From contig JAUMTW010000006.1 in the NCBI GenBank assembly GCA_030531005.1, forward strand, positions 62,001-126,000: DNA of 64,000 nucleotides. Direction: 5' to 3'. The position numbers and the translations under genes are program-made. The stretch is from Corynebacterium sp. Lineage in GTDB: Bacteria > Actinomycetota > Actinomycetes > Mycobacteriales > Mycobacteriaceae. Under the pieces are notes generated by a model. It was not told the DNA's origin. It ran no database searches and saw nothing but the letters and a program-made list of their open reading frames with translations. Of this stretch, positions 29,341 through 36,928 are shown in pieces; position 1 is the first letter of the stretch; each line of letters starts with the position of its first letter.

Positions 29341-29946
29341 ATGAGTGATATTCGCTTCACCCTCACCAAAGGGGAAGCCGGCCTGCATTCCCTTTTGCAC
29401 CGGACGCAAGGCCTCGATCCGCGGGCTTCTGTGCGCTTGCGGCCCGGGCAAGACGATAGTATCGATGTCTTCGTTTCCACTCCTTTTGAAGTGCTTGCTA
29501 GCAGGCGAGTCCGTGGGGAGCTCAACCAACCGGGCGTTATAAGTATCGAGAGCGCATTAGCAAATGGCGGGCCAGATATTAGCTTCACCTGGAGTGGGGC
29601 CTTGCCGCCCGAAACTGGATTTGAACTCCTCGATACCATTCCAGTAGCCGTGGTACGCGAATTGGCCGACCAAGGCCAAGCGCTCGCACGCCAATTCGCT
29701 GGCCCATTAGGGCCCCCGCGAAACCTCCTCGAACAAACGGTGCTGACAGTCTCTGCAGAACAACGCAGCGTCGAAATTCCGATGCGCCTGATCTTCGGCT
29801 GCACGGCCTTAGGCTTTATCCCGGGCTTGGGTGCTCCTGCTGCCGTCCCACGCTATTTACGCGTTTCTCAAGTAGGGCGTTGGACTCGGGTCGATGCTGC
29901 CTATGGTTCGGTGTACCTTTCCCGCGGTTTGCCGCTGCTGTTCTAA
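29341..29946 (+). CDS. Conserved actinobacterial hypothetical protein (Rv2474c-like)
   Basis: A 201-residue cytosolic protein that starts directly after the thioesterase stop (TAG then ATG). Conserved-looking stretches include FTLTKGEAGLHSLLHRTQG, RLRPGQDD and VGRWTRVDAAYGSVYLS; no catalytic motif is recognised. No signal peptide or membrane helix. Its last codons and stop are repeated once just downstream with a 14-base period (29938-29964). Position suggests Rv2474c. Function unknown. Confidence 0.7.
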   Translation: MSDIRFTLTKGEAGLHSLLHRTQGLDPRASVRLRPGQDDSIDVFVSTPFEVLASRRVRGELNQPGVISIESALANGGPDISFTWSGALPPETGFELLDTIPVAVVRELADQGQALARQFAGPLGPPRNLLEQTVLTVSAEQRSVEIPMRLIFGCTALGFIPGLGAPAAVPRYLRVSQVGRWTRVDAAYGSVYLSRGLPLLF

Positions 29947-30302
29947 CACTTCTGTTCTAACACTGCCGCTCTCAGGCTGTCATTCTGAGGCTCTTGTGCT
30001 GGGGCCACTCACTCATTCTCGCCGCACGCCAGCACTTGACGGGGCAAACGCAGCGAAGTTTCAAAGCCTGGCATAAAGCATTATTTGTTAAAAAAATTTG
30101 CCCCTTGGCGCGGCAGTGACAAAGGAAATATCAGGCCTTCATGATGCTGTGGAGACCTGGTTTTATTGGAGGTTTACCCCAAATTGGTGGAGAGTCAAGG
30201 TATTGACCTGGGGCTTTAAGATATTTTCCTAGGAAAAAGATACAAATTCTTCATAATGGGGGCAGATCAGAAAACAAGCTCTTTCACCATAAGGAGGCCA
30301 TC
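29947..30302. other. Intergenic region with 14-base palindrome upstream of the hydroxyacyl-CoA dehydrogenase
   Basis: No gene is seen. Features are the near-duplicate of the upstream gene's stop region, a TTGACC at 30203-30208, and the perfect palindrome TTTTCCTAGGAAAA at 30224-30237, which could be an operator. Confidence 0.5.
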
Positions 30303-31187
30303 ATGACTGGCACATCCCCATCTACGCTCGATACCGTTTTAGTCGCAGGCTCTGGTGTCCTCGGCTCCCAAATCGCCTTGCAATGTGCTTTCCAAGGCAA
30401 GAAGGTCACCATCTATGACGTAGCAGAAGAAGCGTTGGCCAAGCTGCCTCAAGCATTCGAGCGCTATGCCAAAGGCTATAAGCACGACCTAGACATTGAT
30501 CCAGCAAAGGTGCTCGAAGTAGCCAAAGGTATTGGCGCTACCACCGATATCGCAGAGGCCGCCAAAGGCGCCGACATCGTTATCGAGGCGGTGCCAGAAA
30601 AGCTTGAAATCAAGCAGAGCTTCTACGAGTCCTTGGCACCTCACTTGCCGGAAAACACAATCTTGTGTACCAACACCTCAACCCTGTTGCCGTCCGCCTA
30701 TGCAGCAGCTACCGGGCGTCCAGAAAAGTTCTGTGCCCTGCACTTCGCTAATGAGGTCTGGAAGCACAACACTGGCGAGGTAATGCCCCATGCGGAGACT
30801 GATCCGGCCACTATTGAAGAAGTCACCGCCTTCGCCAACGAAATCGGGCTCATTGCATTGCCGCTCAAGCGCGAGCAACCAGGCTATATCTTAAATTCCT
30901 TGCTCGTACCACTCCTGGATGCCGGTGTTGATCTGATGATTGCGGATGTCGCTGATCCAGAAGTCATCGATAAGACTTGGGTGGCCGCAACGGGCTCGAA
31001 TTACGGTCCAGCCCAAATTCTGGACATCGTTGGTCTGCAAACCCCGTACCACATCACCTCCAACCGTGCGGAGGCAGGCGATGAGGCAGCCAAGAAGCGT
31101 GCAGAATTCCTCAAGCCTTATATTGAGGCCGGACGAACTGGTATCTCTGCTGGTAAGGGTATCTACGACTACGAAGAGGATGCCTAA
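30303..31187 (+). CDS. 3-hydroxyacyl-CoA dehydrogenase (FadB2/PaaH type)
   Basis: A 294-residue NAD-dependent dehydrogenase that oxidises 3-hydroxyacyl-CoA (or hydroxybutyryl-CoA) to the 3-oxo form. The Rossmann motif GSGVLGSQIA occupies residues 17-26. IVIEAVPEKLEIK, NTSTLLPS and HFANEVWKHNT (catalytic His) are typical, followed by a C-terminal helical domain from about 185. Start is ATG 30303 with AAGGAGG five bases upstream. It stands alone and is convergent with glbO. The precise acyl substrate cannot be read from sequence. Confidence 0.88.
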   Translation: MTGTSPSTLDTVLVAGSGVLGSQIALQCAFQGKKVTIYDVAEEALAKLPQAFERYAKGYKHDLDIDPAKVLEVAKGIGATTDIAEAAKGADIVIEAVPEKLEIKQSFYESLAPHLPENTILCTNTSTLLPSAYAAATGRPEKFCALHFANEVWKHNTGEVMPHAETDPATIEEVTAFANEIGLIALPLKREQPGYILNSLLVPLLDAGVDLMIADVADPEVIDKTWVAATGSNYGPAQILDIVGLQTPYHITSNRAEAGDEAAKKRAEFLKPYIEAGRTGISAGKGIYDYEEDA

Positions 31188-31276
31188 AATCCCAGCTGTT
31201 AGCTGCTAGCCCCAACACATACAGCGATTACTTCCAGTAAAGGCGCGCCACGATAAGAATCGAAGCAGAGTATTTC

Positions 31277-31693
31277 TTACTCTGGCTGATTAATCAACAT
31301 ATGGGCGACGCGCTGGGCATGCTCCCGGATAGCACTACGTGCTACCGGGGGCAATGCTGTTTCCTCAAAAGTTTCCATGGCTGCATTCATAATCTCCACC
31401 CACCGTTTTGCAGCTTCCGGGGTGATAGCAAAGCGGGCATGGCGCATTCGAAGTCGAGGATGCCCCCGCCGGGCGCTAAATTCTGCCGGCCCACCCCAAT
31501 ACTGGATGAGGAACCAGCGTAGGCGCTCCTCCGCACCTTCCCAATCATCGTCTGGGTACATTGGCCCGATGAGGTCATCTGAGCGCATGCGCACATAAAA
31601 CTCATGGATCAGGCGCTGGAACACATCTTCGCCGACAATCTCATAGAGGCTACTTGGCTGTTGTGGTTGGGAGGGGTCAGGCAGGTAGGTCAT
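31277..31693 (-). CDS. glbO: Group II truncated haemoglobin GlbO
   Basis: A 138-residue oxygen-binding 2-on-2 globin. Family marks include FYVRMRSDDLIGPMYPDDD, the heme-distal tyrosine/tryptophan region, and RHARFAITPEAAKRWVE with the proximal His. Start ATG 31693 with AAGGAA seven bases upstream. The convergent dehydrogenase ends 89 bases away, and a small palindrome (31266-31284) covers its stop. Related to Rv2470 by position. Confidence 0.94.
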   Translation of the reverse strand: MTYLPDPSQPQQPSSLYEIVGEDVFQRLIHEFYVRMRSDDLIGPMYPDDDWEGAEERLRWFLIQYWGGPAEFSARRGHPRLRMRHARFAITPEAAKRWVEIMNAAMETFEETALPPVARSAIREHAQRVAHMLINQPE

Positions 31694-31730
31694 CGCTTAA
31701 TTCCTTGGGTTTTTACAGTCTGATTGTCCA

Positions 31731-32711
31731 TTAGTTCGTGGTTGCTGCGGAGGCATCAGCAGTACCACCGATAGCTGCATCGCTCACAGTTGATGTAGCT
31801 GCATCCTGCAATGCTTCCAGAATTTTGGCGGTAACCTCGCGCTCGACCTGCCATTGTTTACCGGGCATCGTGGTAATACGGACCCGAATGGTCATGGTGT
31901 CACTTGTGATTTCCTGGACGCCATCAATGCGTGGAGATTCTAAAATTAAGTCTTGCAGCGCAGGGGTAGCGACTGCTTCATTTGCAGCGTTTCGAATGCG
32001 GGTAATCGCAGTTTCAGCACCTAACGATTGCGGCAAAGGGAAGTCCATAAGTGCGACTGCGTATTCCTGGCTAAAGTTGCCCACTTGTAGGATTTCGCCA
32101 TTGCGAATAAACCACACTGTGCCGTGCACATCGCGCAGGGTCGTCACGCGCATGCTTACATCCTCAACCGTGCCAACCACGCTGCCAACCTCAATAGTGT
32201 CGCCAACTCCATACTGGTCTTCAATAAGCATAAAGATGCCGCTTAAAAAGTCCTTGACCAGTGATTGTGCGCCGAAGCCTAAGGCCACACCGACAACACC
32301 AGCAGAGGCAATCAGCGGTGTCACATTTACCCCAAGGGTCTCCAAGATAGAAAGGGTGGCCCATACCCACACAAAAATGGCCACGGCAGAATGACCCACA
32401 CTTTGTAAGGTATGAATCCGGCTTTCTCTGCGTTGCTGTTGGGTGTGGGTGAGTGCAGCACTAGCGGCATCATTATTGGTACGCCATAAGCTGCTCACCC
32501 GGTTGGAAGGCTTTGCCAGTTGTAGCTGGGTGAGTTTATTGATGGCTTTATTGAGTAACCACTGCAAGATTACTGCAGCGATGAGGGTGAGCACGATGGA
32601 AAGTGGGCGATCGATCAACCATTCCCGGGCATTTTCATTGTGCCACCATGCTTCGATGTCTTCACCGGAGGTGGGAACCGAGGCTAAAGCGAGTGCTGGC
32701 GCAGCGATCAT
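31731..32711 (-). CDS. Mechanosensitive ion channel of the MscS family
   Basis: A 326-residue membrane protein that opens under tension to release osmolytes during hypo-osmotic shock. About three helices are visible: 38-60, 110-135 and the pore-lining TM3 region SAGVVGVALGFGAQSLVKDFLSG, followed by the conserved IEDQYGVGDTIEVGSVVGTVEDV cytosolic beta domain. The C-terminal alpha/beta part includes TSDTMTIRVRITTMPGKQW. It is shorter than the MscCG glutamate exporter of C. glutamicum (about 530 residues) and lacks the extra C-terminal helix. Start ATG 32711 with GGAAAGGAA upstream. Confidence 0.9.
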   Translation of the reverse strand: MIAAPALALASVPTSGEDIEAWWHNENAREWLIDRPLSIVLTLIAAVILQWLLNKAINKLTQLQLAKPSNRVSSLWRTNNDAASAALTHTQQQRRESRIHTLQSVGHSAVAIFVWVWATLSILETLGVNVTPLIASAGVVGVALGFGAQSLVKDFLSGIFMLIEDQYGVGDTIEVGSVVGTVEDVSMRVTTLRDVHGTVWFIRNGEILQVGNFSQEYAVALMDFPLPQSLGAETAITRIRNAANEAVATPALQDLILESPRIDGVQEITSDTMTIRVRITTMPGKQWQVEREVTAKILEALQDAATSTVSDAAIGGTADASAATTN

Positions 32712-32932
32712 GAATTTAATTCATTCCTTTCCATAATTGAGGTACAACCTTATGCCGTAACTAAAATACCAGTTCACCACGAACACTGGGGAGTCGATTG
32801 CGGCCAAAAAGTAGTGGGAAAGCTGATGAAAGGCGCATGTCAGGTGCAATAATGAAACGCTTGGTCTACTATGTGGCAACAAGACAACCTCTCAGTGGGC
32901 ATTCGCACTGGGTAGGCAAGGAAAGGAGCCCC

Positions 32933-34093
32933 ATGCCCGCATCTGAAAATTCTGGTTTCACCACTCATGCCATCCACGCCGGCTATGAGCCTGATTCGCT
33001 CCTCGGCCCCATCAATATCCCGATCTACGCTTCCACCACCTTTGCCCAAAATGGCTTAAATGAACTTCGTGGTGGCTTCGAATATGGTCGCGTAGCTAAC
33101 CCCACCGTTGCTGCCTTAGAAAAGACCATTGCCACACTAGAACACGCCAAATATGGTCGCGTCTTCGCCTCTGGTATGGCGGCTACGGATGTGTTGCTGC
33201 GTGTGCTCCTCAAGCCTGGGGCGCATCTCATCTTCGGCCATGATGCCTACGGTGGTACCTTCCGCCTCGTCGATGCGGTCTTCCAACAGTGGGGGGTGGA
33301 TTACACCGTGGTGGATACCACTCATGCCGGTGCGGTAGCTGCAGCCTTGCGGGAAGAAACCGCGGTGGTTTGGCTGGAGACCCCCTCGAACCCTGCGCTA
33401 GCAATCACTGATATCGCTGCAGTGAAAGAGGCCATCGGTGCGCACCCTGCCCGCCTGGTGGTCGATAACACCTTCGCTTCTCCATATTTGCAATCCCCAT
33501 TAGAGCTGGGCGCAGATATCGTGTTGCACTCGACCACAAAATACATCGGTGGGCACTCTGATGTGATCGGTGGGGTAGTGGTGAGCAATGATGCTCAACT
33601 CGACGAAGATTTGGCTTTCTTACAAGGTGGGGCTGGTGCCATTGCATCTCCCTTTGATGCCTACTTGGCATTGCGCGGTGTGAAGACTCTCGGGGTACGC
33701 ATGGATCGCCATTGCGATAACGCCCAAGCCCTAGCTGAGTTCTTAGATGAGCAGGAGGTCGTCAAGCAGGTTCTTTACCCAGGGCTGCCAAGCCACCCTG
33801 GTTACGAGGTTGCTCAGCGACAGATGAAGCGCCCTGGTGCCATGATCTCGGTACGCTTCCATGATGAAGAAGCCGCTCGCACTTTTTGCCTCAATACCTC
33901 GTTGATCTGCCTGGCAGAATCTTTAGGCGGTGTGGAATCCCTGGTTGAGCACCCCGCATCGATGACCCACCAGTCGGTCAACGGCTCCACTTTGGAAGTA
34001 CCACGTGATTTGGTGCGCATCTCAGTTGGTATTGAAGACATTGAAGATTTGCTCGCTGATGTTAAGACTGCCTTGACTGCAATCAAGGCCTAA
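32933..34093 (+). CDS. metB: Cystathionine gamma-synthase
   Basis: A PLP enzyme that makes cystathionine from an O-acylhomoserine and cysteine, in methionine synthesis. The 386 residues (start ATG 32933 after AAGGAAAGGAG) equal the length I recall for C. glutamicum MetB; an open frame runs 45 codons further upstream but has no ribosome site. Conserved marks are GYEPDSLLGPIN, YASTTFAQN, the cofactor region GMAATDVL, DNTFASPYLQ, and the Schiff-base Lys in LHSTTKYIGGHSD. The C-terminus shows LICLAESLGGVESLVEHPASMTH. The gene is monocistronic and the following crtB has its own leader. Confidence 0.95.
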   Translation: MPASENSGFTTHAIHAGYEPDSLLGPINIPIYASTTFAQNGLNELRGGFEYGRVANPTVAALEKTIATLEHAKYGRVFASGMAATDVLLRVLLKPGAHLIFGHDAYGGTFRLVDAVFQQWGVDYTVVDTTHAGAVAAALREETAVVWLETPSNPALAITDIAAVKEAIGAHPARLVVDNTFASPYLQSPLELGADIVLHSTTKYIGGHSDVIGGVVVSNDAQLDEDLAFLQGGAGAIASPFDAYLALRGVKTLGVRMDRHCDNAQALAEFLDEQEVVKQVLYPGLPSHPGYEVAQRQMKRPGAMISVRFHDEEAARTFCLNTSLICLAESLGGVESLVEHPASMTHQSVNGSTLEVPRDLVRISVGIEDIEDLLADVKTALTAIKA

Positions 34094-34158
34094 CAAACTT
34101 CACGGGAGGCCGGAAGCGAGCCTTGCAGTGAGACCCGCCTTGCGGAGGGGGTGTCCCA

Positions 34159-34202
34159 CAGTGTTTATACAGTGCTTGTACCGTGCTTGTACAGTGCTTG
34201 GC
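34159..34202. repeat. Four tandem 11-base repeats before crtB
   Basis: Four 11-base units at 34159-34169, 34170-34180, 34181-34191 and 34192-34202 share the pattern CAGTGCTTGTA with few changes. The period is close to one helical turn, so equivalent faces of the DNA would be presented four times. Confidence 0.85.
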
Positions 34203-34369
34203 AGCGCATTGCGGTACTTTGCGGTGCTGAAGAGCTGAAGTGGAACTTGAAATACAGTGTGTCCCGATACAGCGCACACCCAACGGGGAAACCGGTGCTA
34301 TTTGTGGCACAGTTTTCTTTGTTAAGCTAGACCTACTTATATGCTCACCCCCTTTTCAAGCATTGCTCT

Positions 34370-35185
34370 ATGAACGTTTCCGTCACCTATTTGCGGGCCA
34401 GCCAACGCGCGGCCGCGGCCTTCCTGCGCCACTACTCCTCCAGCTTTGGGTTGGCTAGCAGCTTTTTAAGTTCGCAAGTTTCTCAAGACATTCACACCTT
34501 ATATGCGGTGGTGCGCATTGCTGATGAGATCGTTGATGGTGCTGCTACCACCGATATTGCCGCACAACTGCAGGCATATGAATCCCAAATTTTGCAGGCC
34601 CCACAGCACAGCTTTCATACTGATCCAGTTGTCCACGCCTATGCGGAGTTAGCTCGGCGCATCAGCATTCCCACCGCGCAAATGGCGGCTTTCTTTCAAG
34701 CAATGGGCCAAGATATACAACCGCGCACCTTTGACCACGATGACCTAGCAGCCTATGTCTATGGCTCTGCCGAAGTCATAGGCCTTTTGTGTTTGCGCAT
34801 TTTCTTAGATGGGAACCCAGGGACTGCAGTCCAACAAAAAGGTGCGCGCCAACTCGGTAACGCCTTCCAGATCATCAACTTTGTACGCGACATCCAAGCT
34901 GATCAAGTACTAGGGCGCAACTATTTCGGGGAGTTTGATGAAGCAGCAAAGCAGGCTCGTCTTACTCAAGCCATCGCAGATATTGATACTGCACTCGCTA
35001 CTACCAAGGACTTACCACAACGGTGTGTCCTGGCAATCCATGCTGCCGGGATTTTGTATCGCAACTTAGCAGAAAAGCTGCTGCAGATACCGCTGGACAT
35101 CCTTTATAGCGAACGCATTCGGATTCCAGGACCCCGCAAATTGCAATGTGTGGTGACGCAACTCCCCGCGAGCCTGCGGCGATAG
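34370..35185 (+). CDS. crtB: Phytoene synthase (CrtB)
   Basis: Condenses two geranylgeranyl (or farnesyl) diphosphates to phytoene. The 271-residue protein carries the two aspartate motifs: DEIVD in AVVRIADEIVDG and DIQAD in NFVRDIQADQ. Start is ATG 34370. crtI follows after 39 bases, giving a two-gene crtBI operon; no crtE, cyclase or crtEb is present in the window. From memory C. glutamicum has a second crtB2-crtI2 cluster near pepN, which this matches by position. Confidence 0.92.
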   Translation: MNVSVTYLRASQRAAAAFLRHYSSSFGLASSFLSSQVSQDIHTLYAVVRIADEIVDGAATTDIAAQLQAYESQILQAPQHSFHTDPVVHAYAELARRISIPTAQMAAFFQAMGQDIQPRTFDHDDLAAYVYGSAEVIGLLCLRIFLDGNPGTAVQQKGARQLGNAFQIINFVRDIQADQVLGRNYFGEFDEAAKQARLTQAIADIDTALATTKDLPQRCVLAIHAAGILYRNLAEKLLQIPLDILYSERIRIPGPRKLQCVVTQLPASLRR

Positions 35186-35224
35186 TTCTTTGGAAAATCC
35201 TTAAAAACGAGAAAGGCACTGCTT

Positions 35225-36928
35225 ATGCGGTACGATCTTCCACCCGGTGCATCTGTGATCGTCATCGGAGCAGGCGTAGCAGGCCTAGCAACAGCCACCT
35301 TGCTCGCGCGTGAGGGCTATCAGGTGCACTGCATTGAAAAACTACCCACCGCCGGTGGTCGTGTCGGAACCATCGATAAAGATGGGTGGCGCTTTGATAC
35401 AGGCCCCAGCTGGTATCTCATGCCCGAGGTCTTTGAACATTACTTTGAACTCCTCGGCACCACAGCAGCAGAGCAATTAGAACTCGTTCGTTTACATCCT
35501 GCCTACAGCATTATCCAGGTCGAGCGTGCACACCCCGAATCCCAGCAGCTAGAAAAATTCAGTGACATCACCGGTTGGGAGCAGATCGCAATCCCAGCTG
35601 ATTATAGCCAGCTCCAGCAGCTCTTCGAGCAGCGTGAACCCGGAGCAGGGCAACGCTTAGAAGAATATCTCCGCAATGCTGAGCAAGCCTATGAGCTAGC
35701 GAAGCAGTATTTCCTGTACACCAGCTTTCGTAGTGTGCGCCCCTGGCTAACTCCTACACTGTTACGCCACGGGGCATGGCTAGTGCGGCTGCTGACCTCG
35801 AGCCTGGAAGCCTATGTACAGCGGTACTTCCAGGATCCGCTACTGCGCCAAATCTTGTTATACCCGGCGGTCTTCCTGGCGACCACCCCAAAAAAAGCTC
35901 CAGCTCTCTATCACATTTTGAGCCACACAGATCTCGCCCAGGGGGTGTTCTACCCCCAGGGAGGGTTCCATGGTTTTGTGCGACGTCTGGAGTCTTTGGC
36001 CATGGCGGCCGGCGTGGAGTTTCACTTCGCAGAAGAAGTCCAAGAAATCATGACCACCGAAGCTTTAGCCACTGGCGTACGTACCAACCAGGGCACGTAC
36101 CTAGCAGATGCGATCGTGAGTTGTGCAGATCGGGAATTTACGAATCGCATTACCAATTGGAGTGCCAAGAAGGATGCCAATGCAGCAAATGCGGGTGTAG
36201 GCGCTGCTATAAAAGCCACGTTGCATCTGGAGAGGCGCACGCCAGCAAACGATGCACCAGCTCTGATGCGGGAGCAGGTCGCAAAATATTGGCAGCAACG
36301 CCACCCAGGCATTTCTGCGGTCGTCGTCTTCCTCGGCATTGATGGAGCATTGCCACAGCTACCGCATCACACTTTGATATTAAGCAAGGATTGGGATGCG
36401 GATTTCGCTGCTGTATGGGAGCTCGAGAATCCACAGGGCGATCAAGCATCGAGTTCGGTATATGTTTGCCGAACCTCGGCAACTGACCCTACCGCCGCAC
36501 CAGAGGGCAAAGAAAACCTCTTCATATTGGTACCTACCGCTAGTGAGCCCAGCATTGGCCATGGCAGCTTGTATGGCGTACAAAGCCCCGAGATAGCAAA
36601 GATTGCTAGTGCTGCAATCAAACAATTAAGTACGGTGTTAGAAACAGATCTCACGGCCCGTATCGAAGTGCAAGAGACCATTGGGCCAGCTGATTTCGTG
36701 CAGCGCTATCATGCCTGGCAAGGATCCGCGCTGGGCTTGGCCCATACGTTGCGCCAGTCGGCGTGGATGCGCGGGAAGCAATACGATCCACGCATCCATA
36801 ACCTGCTGTACGCAGGGGCAACGAGCACCCCGGGGGTGGGGTTGCCCATGTGTTTAATCTCCGCGGAAAATATTGTGAAGATCTTCCGCGGTGATACCTC
36901 TACGCAGCGTCTACCTGCTGATTCTTAA
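35225..36928 (+). CDS. crtI: Phytoene desaturase (CrtI)
   Basis: An FAD-dependent membrane-associated desaturase that turns phytoene toward lycopene, 567 residues. The dinucleotide-binding motif GAGVAGLATA at about 18-27 is followed by GGRVGTIDKDGWRFDTGPSWYLMPE. The C-terminal carotenoid signature is LLYAGATSTPGVGLPMCLISAENI. Start ATG 35225 with GAAAGG upstream. Unlike the split crtI2-1/crtI2-2 I recall in C. glutamicum, this copy is intact. Its last 29 bases are also the antisense 3' end of pepN. Confidence 0.93.
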   Translation: MRYDLPPGASVIVIGAGVAGLATATLLAREGYQVHCIEKLPTAGGRVGTIDKDGWRFDTGPSWYLMPEVFEHYFELLGTTAAEQLELVRLHPAYSIIQVERAHPESQQLEKFSDITGWEQIAIPADYSQLQQLFEQREPGAGQRLEEYLRNAEQAYELAKQYFLYTSFRSVRPWLTPTLLRHGAWLVRLLTSSLEAYVQRYFQDPLLRQILLYPAVFLATTPKKAPALYHILSHTDLAQGVFYPQGGFHGFVRRLESLAMAAGVEFHFAEEVQEIMTTEALATGVRTNQGTYLADAIVSCADREFTNRITNWSAKKDANAANAGVGAAIKATLHLERRTPANDAPALMREQVAKYWQQRHPGISAVVVFLGIDGALPQLPHHTLILSKDWDADFAAVWELENPQGDQASSSVYVCRTSATDPTAAPEGKENLFILVPTASEPSIGHGSLYGVQSPEIAKIASAAIKQLSTVLETDLTARIEVQETIGPADFVQRYHAWQGSALGLAHTLRQSAWMRGKQYDPRIHNLLYAGATSTPGVGLPMCLISAENIVKIFRGDTSTQRLPADS

